Part shown: positions 10,578 to 26,245 of the stretch, in pieces
Layout of the letters: the number at the start of each line of letters is the position of its first letter
Position numbering within the stretch: position 1 is the first letter of the stretch
Assembly (NCBI GenBank): GCA_020137815.1
Contig: CM035359.1
Location: 4,560,032-4,624,031, forward strand
Length of the DNA stretch: 64,000 nt
Source of the DNA: Hormiphora californensis
Lineage: Eukaryota; Ctenophora; Tentaculata; Cydippida; Pleurobrachiidae
Reading direction: 5' to 3'
The notes under the pieces: generated by a model
What the model saw: only the letters and a program-made list of their open reading frames with translations
What the model was told of the DNA's origin: nothing
Databases searched by the model: none
Position numbers and translations under genes: made by a program

Positions 10578-11445
10578 TCAGATGCTTTCAATCACACCTT
10601 TCCTTAAAACATACTTTCTCTCGGGATGCGCCAGTCTCAACTCACTAAGAGTCTTCACCGCTCTTCTCCTCTCAGCTCTCTCCTCATAACTACGATCAGG
10701 CTCAAGATACACTCTCTTAAAGTTCTCACTGTTTCTCAGCACACTTGCCTTTCTCAATAAAACAAGAAGACTGTCTCTAGACTCCAAAGTCACCTTCACA
10801 GGTCTCACCTTACCCTCAGCTGCCGTACCCAACCTCTCACAACTGGTCATCAGGGGCTTCTCGTCCATTTCCTCCAACAGGGCCGCGACAGAAGTGTCAA
10901 CTGTAACTCCAGCAGGTTCCTCAGGCAGGCCAAATACAATCAGGTTTCTGGAACGGTCCTCTTCATCAGACTTCACAAAAGATGCTTTGGTGACAGCCCG
11001 CTGGATTCTATTTGGAGCAAGCGCCGCTGCACAGTTCTGAGTCAGCATAGTTGAATAGCTCTTCAAGTCACGTTGAACAGTTTTGGTAACTGTGGCGGTC
11101 TCAACATTTCTTATCTCGTCCTTCAACTTGATGACTTGATCCTGTAGATCAATGACCTTCCGGTGAGCCTCAGCTAGTTCCTCATGTAGACCGATCTTCT
11201 TTGCAGGTAGGTACAGGAGCTATCGGAGTAGTGCTCCCTTGGGGGAGTGCAAGATCAACTAGTAACTTGCATGCCTCCGACAAATAAGACGCTAAGTCTT
11301 TCTTCGTATACTGTCTACCGCCTAAAATCTCAGGAGTGATATCAGCATCATGCCTTCCACTTCCTATCTCATACGGTGCAAATGCAATAGCACACCTCCG
11401 GGTAGTGAGACGGTTTATAAATTGGGTAACTTGGGACAACGTCAT
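10578..11445 (-). pseudogene. LINE ORF1-like protein, frameshifted
   Basis: Two minus-strand frames, 11445-11182 and about 11180-10578, read as one ORF1 broken by a frameshift near 11185. The first half (YLSEACKLLVDLALPQ) aligns with KPVLLDLVEGACRILIEQTF of the intact ORF1 at 27132. The second half begins with a coiled coil (LHEELAEAHRKVIDLQDQV), then NLIVFGLPEE, RPVKVTLESRDSLL and VYLEPDRSYEERAERR, matching the RRM-like and C-terminal region of the 27132 protein. Such ORF1 proteins bind LINE RNA. No reverse transcriptase follows; downstream is a GA repeat. Confidence 0.75.
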
Positions 11446-11478
11446 CTTGCTATAACGGTGGTCCTCAAACGGTGGGAC

Positions 11479-11930
11479 AGTCGCGAGAGAGAGCGAGAGA
11501 GAGCGAGAGAGAGAGAGAGAGATCAGAGAGTGAGAGAGAGAGAGAGAGAAGAGAGCGAGGAGAGAGAGAGAGAGAGAGCGAGCGAGATAGAGAGCGAGAG
11601 AGATAGCGAAGAAGAGAGAGAGAGTGAGAGAGAATGAAATAGAAGAGAGTGAAGAGAAAGATAGAGAGACGATAAGATATTCGAGAATTACTCCGCTCTC
11701 TATCTAGATCATATAGCTATACTGCTCTATTAGAGGATCTCTCTCTCTCTCTCTCTCTGCTCTCTCTCTCTCTCTCTCTCTCGATCTACGCGCTCTCTCT
11801 CTCGTCTCTCTCTCCTCTGCCTCCATCCTACTCTCTCTCTTCTCGCTCTCTCTCTCTTTTCTCTCTCTCCCTCTCATCTCTCTCTCTCTCCTCTCCCTCT
11901 TCTCTCTCTCTCCTTCTCTCTCTCTCTCTC

Positions 11931-11961
<31 letters not shown>

Positions 11962-12014
11962 GCTCCTCTCTGCTCTCTCTACTCTCTTCTCCTCTCTCTC
12001 TCTCCTCTCTCTTC

Positions 12015-12064
<50 letters not shown>

Positions 12065-12070
12065 CTCTCT

Positions 12071-12101
<31 letters not shown>

Positions 12102-12366
12102 CTCTCTTCGCCTCTGCTCTCGCTCTTCTCTCTCTCTCTCGTCTCTCTCTCTCTCTCTCGCTCTCTCCTCTCTCCTCGTTTCTCTCGCTCTCTCTCTTCT
12201 CCTCTCTCTACTCGCTCTCCTCCTCTCCTTCTCTTCTCTCTCTCTTCTCTCCTTTCTCTCTCTCCTCCCTCTCTCTCTCTCTCCCTCTCTCTTCTCTCTC
12301 TCTCCTCCTCTCGCCCTTCGCTCCCTGCGCTCGTCTTCGCTCTCTCTCTCTCTGCTCTCTCCCCGT
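11479..12366. repeat. Long GA-rich then CT-rich low-complexity block
   Basis: 11479-11640 is mostly GA on the plus strand, 11738-12366 mostly CT, so the pair forms a loose inverted arrangement. Long reading frames on both strands (R/E-rich) are composition artefacts. Confidence 0.9.
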
Positions 12367-12700
12367 CCTCGCGCTCGTGTCCGCGCGCGCTTGCGCGCGC
12401 CCCGCTCTCGCTGCGAGGCCTCCCGTGTTGTCCGCGTTTGAGAAGGCGATCGTTTGTGCATGGTTTCATATGTCATATAGTGGTGTTTTTGGTCACCTGA
12501 CACCTTTTTTCTTGCCAAGTTAGACTGTTTTTCGCGCACCCCGGTTTTTATAAAATAAAATAAAAGAGTTTGTACAAAACAACTTTTTTTCCGGCTTCCT
12601 AGCAAGGGGTCCTCGGTGTGTTCTGTGTAGAATTGTTTATTGTCACTGAAGAGCCATTTATTTGGCGAAACATTTGTTTGACTAACTAACTTGTTTCTAT
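12367..12700. other. Non-coding spacer
   Basis: A short GC-rich stretch with GCGCGC words, then AT-rich DNA. No gene or repeat structure recognised. Confidence 0.5.
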
Positions 12701-13806
12701 GGGTCACCACTAGGGTGTGCTAAGTGAAAATTTTGTCGACTTGGCCAAAAGGTTAAGGGTAGATATGAAACTATGGACAATTGTCTACTACATCCTGAAA
12801 ACGGAATTGGGATAGTGTATGTCAATTACGTGGGCCAGGCGATTAAAAAAGTTTACTTTTTTACCGAAAAAAGGAAAATATGTGTGTTTTACACCAGTGT
12901 TTGGCATGTTCTTGATATCAACTTTTTATGGTCAGGGTCGTGTTCAGCGGTTTGATACCGATCAGAATGGATGTGTATCATGAAAGTTAGCCAAAGGTCA
13001 TTTTTGACCTGAAAATGTTCATTTTGGACCAAAAATGTTCATTTTTGACTAAAAATGTTCATTTTGGCCATTTTCTTCAATTTTGAGAGCTTTTTCATGA
13101 ACGGGATCGTGTTCAGCAGGTCAAAAGTAGTCGGTTACAACCGGAATTTGGTTTCCGACAAATAAAATCTCAAAAAGTTAAAATTCGTCTCAACTAATAC
13201 TGCAAAGTAGGAAAATGTGCAAGAAAAAAAGATGAAAAAAAAAAAAATTTTCATTATAAAATGGAGTTCTGAAGGTGCAGACTGGAAATAATGGTTGTAC
13301 TGGTTCTCATGAGGCGATTCATATGTGTGGTTTTTTCGAAATAACGCCCCAAAAAACATTTTTTGATATGAATATGCCCATATATGGGCATACATCGGCC
13401 CACGTAATTGGGCCAGGGTAGGACTAAAATTTTTTACTAAATGTTTTAGAATGATCGTAGGAACTCATTCTAGGGGTAAACTTTGTGAAAATTGGATTTG
13501 ATTTATGAGTTGGGAAAAATAGCACACCCTAGTCACCACACACCAAAGTTAAAATTAAAATTAAAATTTTGATTTTAAACCCGCACACACCAGCGGCCGT
13601 TAAAATTTCTCTCCCCATTCTAAAAGTAACAATCTCACACACGATTTTGACGGTCGCGTTGGATGACAAAATTTTAACACGCCGTTAAAATCGCGCGCGA
13701 GATTGTTACTTTTAGAATGGGGGAAAGAAATTTTAACGGCCGCTGGTGTGTGCGGGTTTAAAATCAAAATTTTAATTTTAATTTTAACTTTGGTGTGTGG
13801 TGACCC
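12701..13806. mobile_element. Hairpin MITE interrupted by the hAT-like element
   Basis: Outer ends GGGTCACCAC (12701) and GTGGTGACCC (to 13806). The body 13532-13806 is almost one long palindrome: AAAGTTAAAATTAAAATT, CACACCAGCGGCCGTT and CCATTCTAAAAGTAACAA each recur inverted. Flanked by TAT on both sides. Confidence 0.8.
12711..13531. mobile_element. hAT-like non-autonomous element
   Basis: Terminal repeats TAGGGTGTGCTA and TAGCACACCCTA, flanked by an 8-bp duplication GTCACCAC (12703-12710 and 13532-13539). An 8-bp duplication with this type of end is characteristic of hAT transposons. The interior (820 bp) has repeated AAAATGTTCATTTTG blocks near 13010-13070 and no transposase. It sits inside the left end of the hairpin MITE that follows. 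Confidence 0.75.
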
Positions 13807-14154
13807 TATTTGTTTTTTTTGATGTATGGGCCCATACATTTGAATACATACCGGTGTGGTGGGTGATGAAACTTTTAATTTCTATTACGGTTAATGAAAA
13901 ACTCATTGCTTGGTTATAACGCACTAACGAAGTGTAATTACTGTACATTGGCAGCTTATTGCAAATAAATCACTCAAAATAAGAGAGAGAACACACAGCA
14001 CTGCAGCAGTGTCGCTTAAAAGAGTTATGCTGTCTGTTTTGTCGATTGTCGCTAACTCCAGTAATCTATCTATCTATCTACCGCCAGTCCATATAAAGAC
14101 GAGAAGTACCTTGAACTTGACAATTTAATACGGTATGTTTAAAATTAGCAATTT
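13807..14154. other. Spacer, 3' flank of the LDLa-GPCR
   Basis: AT-rich, with a short (TCTA)n at about 14066-14082. Probably the 3' UTR and spacer of the minus-strand receptor. No gene seen. Confidence 0.5.
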
Positions 14155-17100
14155 TCAAAGTGCCGTCTCTTGGAGAGGGGAAGTTCCTTCCACCGGTTCC
14201 TGTTCGTTGAAAGTCTGGAGCGCCGTTATGAAACTATTCGCAGTGCGTCTCAAAACTCGAGCCGGCCCGAACAAGAGACCAAAGTAGAATGTCGAATCAT
14301 ACAGCAGTGGATTAATCACCGAGTTGATGGGGATGATAAGAATTGAAAAGAAGGGATACCAAGTTGACGCATTTATGGCTTCGGAGAGGTGCAGAAATGA
14401 AACAATGCTCAATGGAACCCAGCAGAAAAAATCAGTTAAGATTAGTGCAGAGATTTTTGCTTGAAGAGCTCTGTTGGCGCCTTGTCGACCCGTAGGAGCT
14501 CCCACATTCCGGCCGGATTGCTGGGTTTTAAAGCTGATGTATCCATAGCTGACCAAGATGAAGATGAAACACAGGAAATTTACCAGAAGAATGGATGTTG
14601 AAAACACCCATTGGGGGTCGTCACGGGTAACTAGGTATTTAAACACACAGACTCCGTCATTGCCGTAAAAATGGACGGTAGAATTCGTTATACCTGAAAA
14701 TAAGAAAGATAGAATTCAACTGCTACTATTTTGCTTTGCAATATGCACAACGCTAGTCGCTAATATATCGCTATGAATTTCACGCACACGCACAAACACA
14801 CTTTTTAATTACCTCCATGATCTGATGAAAACATTTCTTTGACCATTGAGCGGATAGCTTCCCAGGAGAACGAGGCTTTATCCCACGACATAGATCGTCC
14901 TTCAAAGTACTCCTTGAAAACCTTGTAGTGGTTGATCTTACTGACGGGCCGGATGAAAAGCGGCGATCCATAGTAGTACAGCCCGTTGACAAAGTAGTCC
15001 TCGGTGAGTGACAAAATCGGTGTTACTGCAATCAGGACACTTGCCAAAAGTGGGAAAACTAGCAGTAACACAAGCTTGGCAGCAGACTTGTAGCTGAACA
15101 AGTCCCGTTGCACGAGGTTTCCAACGTTTGCGACTCTGGTGATACTGAGCATTGTCATTGCGAAGAGTGACAATTGCGATCCCGTGGTACTTAAGACCCC
15201 GAGGAAGGAACACTCACTGGAGCTGAACCATTGGTATTTCTCTTGGCAGTAGTTGCCATCAGCATTGTAGATGAAGTCAAAATAGGATAACAGCAGAAGG
15301 TACACACCAATCATCAAGTCACCAAGGTTTATCAAAATAATGGCGAATTTGTTCAGAAACATTTCATACGTCTTTTGTCGGGGTAACTCCCAAGCCGATC
15401 TTATCAGTGAAACAGTGTTCAGGGAAGTTGAAATCAGACCCATTGATAAGCTTGCAGACCTCAGAAAATGGTTCCCGAAGATGTTCTTATTCGTAGATGA
15501 ACAACTTTGTGAGCACTCGTCGGAAAAGTCACGGCAGTGCACCACGCCATCGCACACTTGAGATAGGGCCACTAGTTCACTGTAATTGGTACAGGGAAAG
15601 TGATTCGAACAGGAGTTCTCATCGGAGCCATCCCCGCAGTCGTCTTTAAGGTTACAAACATCCCGATAGGAGACACATCTTTTGTTATCACACGGAAATA
15701 TTTTATTGTCGTAGAAGCCAGGGTCTTTTGCAGTTTTGAACAGCGTCGTTGTACTTGGAATGGCAGTGTCTGCCAGAGCTCGAACTACAGAATCCTTTTT
15801 GTTTATACAAGTGTCTCCAGGGATTTTCTTCAAGGGACATTCAGCATTCAGACAGATTTTGTTACATGCTGCATAGACATAGTTCGCACCAAAAAGATGG
15901 GAGCAGTCGACCTTTGTTTCAGGAATTCTTACGAGCACGGGTTGTTGGACGTTCAGTACAGTTTTGACGAATCCAGCAGTGTGTTCTACTGTGTTGCACT
16001 TTCCCAGTTGCCTTTCCAGATCTGCAGCTCCGGTTGGAAAACAATGCTGAATGAAGTGCTGATCCTGGGTAGTGATAAAGGTATCGATGCGATTTGTTAC
16101 ATCAACATCAGTTTGCCGGGCTGCGTTACACAGCTTTTCCTCAAACGAGCATGTGTTTATTCTGTCGCAAAGATTGTTCAAGTCAATATACTTTCTCTCT
16201 AAGGGACAGAGAAGAATATCCTGACATTCCGTTCCATTTTCTTGGTATCTGGTGTAGTAATCTTTTCCACATCTCAACCACTGCGTTTCATCTTCATCCA
16301 TTCCATCCAGACAATCCACTTCCCCGTCCATGACCCACTCCAATGGAATCAGTAAGGAGACGTTATTCTCCACGTTTGGAGAATGGAATCGTCTGATGCA
16401 GGTTACATTTGTGAGATCTTTACAACTTTCGTCCCTTCCGTTATTGCAATCTCGATGTCCATCACACAGCTGCCCCTTGTGAATGTTGCAGCCTAGTTCC
16501 GGTTCAACACAGGCGTTGTTGTACCCGTCATCACAAAGTTTATATCCCTGGCAATATCCCCACTTAGATATGGTGGTTGGATAGCCCTGGGAGAGACACT
16601 GCATAACAACCCTTTCAGGATCACTGCAGTTTGTCTGATCCTGTCCGTTTTCACAAGCGGAATAGTCAGGAAGGAAACATCTCATATTATCTTGGATTCG
16701 TATGATCTTAGAGCTCTGTGTGTGCTGACAGGTGGTATGATCAGCAACAGTCCAATTAAAACATTCTATCTCGTCTTTGCCATTGTCACAACTCAGATAT
16801 CCATTGCAGATCGAACTAGGGGGGACGTAATCATAGTAATATAATCCTTCTTCACACCACATACCATATTGTACTCCATTGCAATCTGATTCATCTGAAC
16901 ACAAATAATCATCACAGATATTGTTACACTTTGTATTATCGTTACATCCAACCATGTTCAGTTCAGTGTTTTCACATGCACCACTCCTACAGCGGTACAG
17001 GGCTTCCATAAAAAAACCAATGGAGAAATAAAAGTCATCGCAAATGAACGTTCCACATAGCAATGGTATCCCAGCTAGTTCTCTGGAACCTGTATAACCA

Positions 17101-17360
17101 CTGTGTCCACAAACCTGGTAGAACCCTGGATCTGAAGGACAAACGGTACTGAAAACAGAATAATTAGAACCACCATACCTTTCAGTATCAAAATTATACG
17201 TAATGTTTGATCTTGGACACTTGAAAAATGTGGAGTTACTGTCTGTTGTGAGACAATATTCGTGAAGGTATCCATTCACTTCCGTCGGTTTGCATTCAGC
17301 CGATGAAATATCCCCTCCAACAACTCTTGTCAGGAGCAGTCCAAACACAAACAACATCAT
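14155..17360 (-). CDS. LDLa-repeat 7TM receptor (GRL101/relaxin-receptor-like)
   Basis: Two exons, 17360-14813 and 14693-14155, joined in phase 1, give 1028 residues. The start is followed by a signal peptide (MMLFVFGLLLTRVVGGD). Residues about 20-640 are a cysteine-rich ectodomain with many LDL-receptor class A modules; CNGYLSCDNGKDEIEC, CDGHRDCNNGRDESC, and CNLKDDCGDGSDENSC carry the calcium-binding D-x-S/G-D-E pattern. A 7TM domain follows: TM2 contains ILINLGDLMIGVYLLL, as in the LGR family, and TM7 contains INSVINPLLYD (the NPxxY site). No leucine-rich repeats were seen, unlike relaxin receptors and snail GRL101. It would act at the plasma membrane, probably G-protein coupled; the ligand is unknown. 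The single intron lies before TM5. The frame is intact throughout. Confidence 0.88.
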
Positions 17361-17853
17361 TTACTAAAAAAGTTATTTTGTTTTAGTGGGTCAGCAGCAG
17401 ATCTTTTCTTGATCATAGATCGGATCACAGTGACATGACTGCTTGTATATTAGGTCAGTGATCTAATCGTTGCGAGGATTTTTGCAAAAAGGGATGACTG
17501 ATTTCACTGCAAATTTCCTAAAATCCATATTAGGACATCTTATACTACTTGAATTAATTTAAAATTTGGTATACTTATGTAAATATGTTTAAATTAGTAT
17601 ACTACATGTGTTTTAAACCTTCAACTCAAATAATGTGGAGCCCAAAGGCAAAGATGCTAAATGCTCCCTGGATTTTCGAGTTTTATCAGTATGACAGTCG
17701 GATATATGCAAATTTCAAGATAATTGATGAAACTGAACTGTAATTACCGAAGAGTAAAGGTTTGCTCATAATTTGCGGAGCCATAGCTGCTTGAAGGGGT
17801 AGCTTTTTTTATTGCCCATTTGAGGTAAGATAAACATAATTGTATCTTCTAAA
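17361..17853. promoter_or_regulatory. 5' flank of the LDLa-GPCR
   Basis: Upstream region of the minus-strand receptor. AT-rich, no clear core promoter. 17400-17425 has GATCATAGATCGGATCAC words. Two copies of the TCAAA...GTGGAGC motif occur at 17624 and 17764. Confidence 0.35.
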
Positions 17854-18301
17854 ACTAGATCCAAAAACCAAACAAGTTTGGTGGATAGCCGGGGCCGCAG
17901 GAAATTAAAAAACGTGCGAAAGTTTTGATACATGAACTTTCGGGGCCTGGGGTACTGTTAAATTCGCGTTTCCATGATTATAACCAGTAACATTTTCAAA
18001 CTATACGCCAGGAAAACTAGTGCAATGATCAAACCATTAATTTATTCCACATTATCATAAATACAGATCCACACATGTCACATACATTTACTGTGCACAG
18101 TTGGTCGTTTCAGAGTCTGTTTTACAGAATAATATTATTCTGATAATAATAGTGTGTTTTGAAAGAACCGCTGACTATCATGGAAACGCGAATTTAACAG
18201 CACCCCAGGCCCCGAAAGTTCATGTATCAAAACTTTCGCACGTTTTTTAATTTCCTGCGGCCCCGGCTATCCACCAAACTTGTTTGGTTTTTGGATCTAG
18301 T
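17854..18301. mobile_element. Foldback MITE with 125-bp arms
   Basis: Arms 17854-17978 and 18177-18301 are near-perfect inverted copies, starting ACTAGATCCAAAAACC and ending with its complement. The loop of about 198 bp has no ORF. Confidence 0.9.
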
Positions 18302-18419
18302 ATCAGGCATTTTGTTATACTATGACATGCATTTTGTAATAATAAGTACTAACTTAATTTAATAAACGCGGATTGAGGATTCACAGACTTTTTAAATCGT
18401 AGGTACTAGGTAGCCTCAT

Positions 18420-18700
18420 AATCATCGCAGATATATCCAATCTCGGATATCAATCGCGAATAACTAATATGATATAGTAATCGCAGACAACCAATCGCGG
18501 ATATTGGATAACTTATCAGTTATCACGAATCCGTTATAAGTTATCGCGATTAGTTATCGCGATTAGCTATTACGATTAGCTATCGCGATTAACTATCTGC
18601 GATTAGCTATCCGCGATTGGTTACTATTATATTACTTATTTCGCGACAAGTTATCGTGGTTAGTTATCCGCAATTGGTTCTCCGCGATTGGTTCCCCGTG
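18420..18700. repeat. TATCGCGATTAG short tandem repeat field
   Basis: Degenerate tandem words of about 12 bp (ATCGCGATTAGCT and the complement ATCGCGGAT). Rich in CGCGAT, in contrast with the AT-rich surroundings. Confidence 0.75.
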
Positions 18701-18779
18701 ATTATTCTATGATTTTGATTATTAGTCACGGTATAATGATCACGGATAAGCATTAATAATCAGATATATCTGATAAAAT

Positions 18780-20900
18780 CAGGTTCTAGATACTAATTCG
18801 CTCTTTTCTCGGTGGTTTTTAAAATCGTCTTATATTTAAGACAGTCATAACTCTATATATGACCACCAATTATAACTGAAAATGCGGCAGTAAACCTAAT
18901 TTTATAAAATAAATCTGATTCAATGTTAATTCAGACTCTGAATCGCTTCTTTCTAGGTGTTTTATAAATCGTCTTAAATTTAAGACAGTCATAATTCTAG
19001 ATATGACTACCAATTATACCTGAAAATAAAGCAGTTGACCTACGTTGGCAAAATATATATGATAAAATCATGATTTATAGTTTAATTTGCTCTTTTCTGG
19101 GTTTTTTGAAAATCGTCTTAAATCTTAATACAGTCAGATGCCCGTAACTGAAGAACCGTAACTCGGATTGGCTTGAAATTTTGAACGTATGTTCAAGATG
19201 TCAAGGCAACACCACGTACCAAGCGGCGTATTCGTAAAACGACGGGAATGCCGTCTTAAGCGCCAAACAAAACTTAAGACAGTCATAACTTTTGTTATGA
19301 CGGTCCGTTTTCTCTGTCCAAGCTTTAATACAAGGTACACCACTACACCTACCGACTCCCAAAGTTTCATGGCGATAGCATTAAAACTGTGGCCTCCATC
19401 GTGTACGCAAAAAAGTCGTTACTTTACGGTGGTTCGTGACGCGAAAAACGGACATTTTGTCTAAAATACGACCCTCTGTAACGTAAAAACCGTAACTCCG
19501 ATTCGCATGAAATTTTGAACGTGTGCTCTAGGTGTCAAGGCAACACGAACTACCAAGCGGCAAGTTCGTAGGACAACGGGAAGGTTGTCTAAAACAAAGT
19601 TGAAATTGTACCCTGATATGCTCATATTGTGTGGAGCGGGTGTTATATTCATGGGTCCAAATTATTATTTTTTACTTCGATACTTTGCGGGTTCAATTCA
19701 CAAGCAATCAAACTAAAAACGTATGCTAAGTGGTAACAATAACATACCAGTACATATTTTATCACTAATTTAATCTTATGACTCAAAATTTGTGGAGCAA
19801 AACATGATTTCCCCCTCCATTTTCGCAGTATAAAATATCTACTTGAATATCAACAGAATAAGCTTTATTTGCATCAAGATAACGTTCATCGGACCATAAT
19901 ATTACAGTAATAATATTGCCTAGTCATGGAACTCAAATTGTGTGGAGCAGTTACACATAAAACCTTGGAATACCATCAGTTACTTTGGCCTTGATAAATC
20001 GAGTTATATTACAACCAATTGAGTATTTAACCAAATTTTAGCTATAATTTAACCACATATTAGTAATAGCCTTACTCAAAATCAGGGGAGCAATGATTTT
20101 TCTCTCTGAGAATCAGAAATAGAGCATGCCATAAGGTTTTGGGCGAATTTTATGACTGTCTGGACACAAATACGGCTCCTTTAGGGGCTCCTCCACACAA
20201 TTTGAGTAACTTTTTGTGGTTAAAATGGTAAATTGTTGGTGCCCAATTATCTGTACAACTTATTTTCAAAATCAAGAACCGGTTAAACCGCAACTCAAAC
20301 GATGTGGAGCAGTTTTTGTCAAAAAATCAGTATTTGCTCCACATATTTTGAGTTAGTATCTTCGAAATATACAAGAATCTTGCTCCACTATCATTTTGCT
20401 AACTTAATTTACTTATTTCAAGAAGCTACTCCTATTACTTTTTGATTTATTACTCTATTTGGAAGTATAGCTGCAGATCTTCCGTCGATTAAATTTGGAA
20501 TAAATTATCGGCTAGGAAAAATCAGCTCCACATAAATTTGAGTAAATGTTTTGATCAAGTTAATGACTTGAAGAGCTCCTAAAATGTCTCTAGAATCTAA
20601 TAGTTTATGAATAAAATGTAAAGTAACTTTAAGTAACCCCAAAGAGTAAGATTTGCTACAAAAAATCGATGTGCTCCGCACAATTTGAGTTCCTGACTTT
20701 TAATTTTTTAAACAGTATAGCTCAGAATAGAAATAATTTTGATTGTATTATTTTACTAAAATTTCAAGGACGCGAGGAAGCGATGGTACCGAGGGGTGGG
20801 GATAGAGGAAAAGGGATGAAAAAAACATCTTCTCTAGAGGCGGGCCGGCGGCCTCCGTCAGAACACCGAGGAATTCGCTCCACACGGTTTAAAACGGCTA
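18780..20900. repeat. Degenerate ~145-bp repeat field with a GTGGAGC motif
   Basis: GCTCTTTTCTCGGTGG-like starts recur at about 18800, 18943 and 19089 with AAGACAGTCATAA inside. A 120-bp block (GTAACTCGGATTGGCTTGAA) is repeated at about 19145 and 19490. The motif ACTCAAATTGTGTGGAGCA recurs at 19621, 19781, 19931, 20074 and 20293 (forward) and at 20191, 20335, 20525 and 20672 (reverse). No coding signal. Confidence 0.7.
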
Positions 20901-24357
<3,457 letters not shown>

Positions 24358-24504
24358 TCACAAAGGGACCAGAAGGTGTGTGTTGGGTCCTGCTGTAGAG
24401 TGGTCCTCCCCTACATCCGTCATTTCCACCGTTGTTGTTATTGTAGGTACCGCTGTGCTGATATCCAATGTAGGGTGTCTCTGGTTCATCCCTGGGACTT
24501 GGAG
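24358..24504 (-). CDS. Possible last exon of the family C GPCR
   Basis: A CTCTCTAG acceptor precedes 24504. Read in phase 0, to match the donor of exon 26380-26246, it gives 48 residues (LQVPGMNQRHPTLDI...) and a stop at 24358. A second open frame (PSPRDEPETPYIGYQHSGTY, running to a later stop) looks more like a receptor tail but needs another phase. Either would be a low-complexity cytoplasmic tail. Confidence 0.35.
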   Translation of the reverse strand, partial: LQVPGMNQRHPTLDISTAVPTITTTVEMTDVGEDHSTAGPNTHLLVPL

Positions 24505-24639
24505 CTAGAGAGGGAGGAGAGAGCTGATCTATCTAGGAGCAGGAGTTTGTGATGTAATTGTGAACTGACCCATTCTCACGTGCGATATGAGACAGGTCAG
24601 CTGTATGGCAGGATTTGCACAGCGGAGATCATGTTGTAT

Positions 24640-24746
24640 AGGAACCGACCGACACAAGTAAACAACCAATCAGAACTCGTTATTTAGGTCACGTGACTGG
24701 TTATCAGCCAATCATGGACCAGTATTTCCTGATTCGGTCGGTTCCT
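24640..24746. mobile_element. 107-bp MITE, copy 1
   Basis: Ends AGGAACCGACC and GGTCGGTTCCT. The body contains two CCAATCA boxes and GGTCACGTGACTGG. Flanked by TCATGTTGTAT on both sides, a 10-11 bp target duplication. Other copies: 36690-36796, 46323-46417, 59310-59416. Confidence 0.9.
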
Positions 24747-25060
24747 GTCATGTTGTATTATAGGAATCAGTAGCGGTTGAGGAATAATGAAGAAGAAATC
24801 AGTTAAATTATATAATTCTTGCTCCACGTTTTACAATATATCGAGCACATCACGTTGCAGAGAGGGAAAGGTGGCTTGATCATGTTTTAGCATCCAAGTT
24901 GTTGAGTAATCAGTAGAAGAAGCATTCATGTTTTATGGGGTTTACGGGCGAAGTCATATGATACACAGCTCAATGCATTTTACTGGCACAATCAACTAAC
25001 AACAACCATCACAAAAACATAAAAAATCACTTAGATAAGATTTATACTATAGTTCCTATT

Positions 25061-26197
25061 TAGGTGCCGGCAGGCACCTCCGACCCGAAGAAAACGGAAA
25101 AAACGGAAGAAAAAAAATTTTTGCCCCTGCACCAAATCCAAAAAGTCTTTTTGGGGGGGGGGGGGGGGCAAAAAACATGTCAACGATTGTGGCCACACCG
25201 TTTGAGATATCGACTTGAAATTTTGTAGGCATGTTCTTGTAGTATTCCTTTGTGTCATGACGTTGGCGGATTTTTGAATTTTTAATTAATTAATTAATTA
25301 TAGGTAATTGCGTGTTCTGCCCCCTGCACCGCGCCCCTGCACCAAATTCTATTTTCCGTTCTGCTTAAAATATCGACTTGAAACTTTGTAGGAATGTTCT
25401 TCAATCATAAAAGATGATGTTCGAAAAGTGGGAATAGTCAAAATTAATTAATTAGTTAGTTAGAGCCGTGCAAAAAATGAAATTTTGGTGCAAGGGCAGG
25501 CAATGTGCAAGGGCAAATGGTGCAGGGGCTGCCCTTGCACCAAAATTGCGTATTTTGTGATCGAACGACGAACTGTGTTCACACCGTTCAATATTTTGAC
25601 ACGAAACTTTCTATGCATGTTCTAGTAGCATAACTACGAGTACTAGAAGAGCCGTATGATTAATATATCAATTAGGTAATTAATTATAGGCAAATTAATT
25701 AAAATTTGCCCCTGCACAATTTGTGCAATTTTCCCCTGAACATGTCGTGCCCTTGCACCATATTTCATTCCCCTGCACTAAATTATATTTTCCGTTCTGC
25801 TTAAAATATCGACTTGAAACTTTCTAGGAATGTTCTTCATGCATAAAACATATAATCTACAGAAAGTGGGAATAGTCAAAATTAATTAATTAATTACTTA
25901 GAGCCATGCAAATTTTGGGGTGGCCCCTGCACAATTATTTATTAACGTGGTGAGATTGATTTTGTTCTGCTCCCACTAACTACAAGGGCATTTCACATTT
26001 TGGTGCCATTATTTTTGTCTCTATTTTTAATAGGATTTACAATTTTATTTTGGTATTGGACTAAATGTATGGGATTAGATCATTTGAGAAGTAGTGAAGA
26101 TTTGAAATATGTTAGCAACTTGCCGGTTCGACAAACTAAACCCATATGATTCCAACTTCGGGTCGGACGAGGGGAAGCTTGCCTTTTGCGAACATAT
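25061..26197. mobile_element. 1.1-kb dispersed element, copy 1
   Basis: Nearly identical to 40289-41798. Begins with the palindrome GGTGCCGGCAGGCACC, then CCGACCCGAAG; the right end has the complement CTTCGGGTCGG. The interior repeatedly alternates CCCCTGCACC and GGTGCAAGGGC words and AATTAATTAATT. Contains a poly-G run. No ORF. Confidence 0.8.
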
Positions 26198-26245
26198 ATA
26201 ATCACAACATTAGTAACTAGTTTAACAGACAATAACGCAACTTAC

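Noticed and set aside
11828-12710. Two long minus-strand reading frames rich in R and E
   Set aside because: They translate CT-rich low-complexity DNA; the composition alone keeps frames open.
15340-16333. Plus-strand frames within 15.3-16.3 kb
   Set aside because: Antisense shadows of the well-supported LDLa-GPCR exon.
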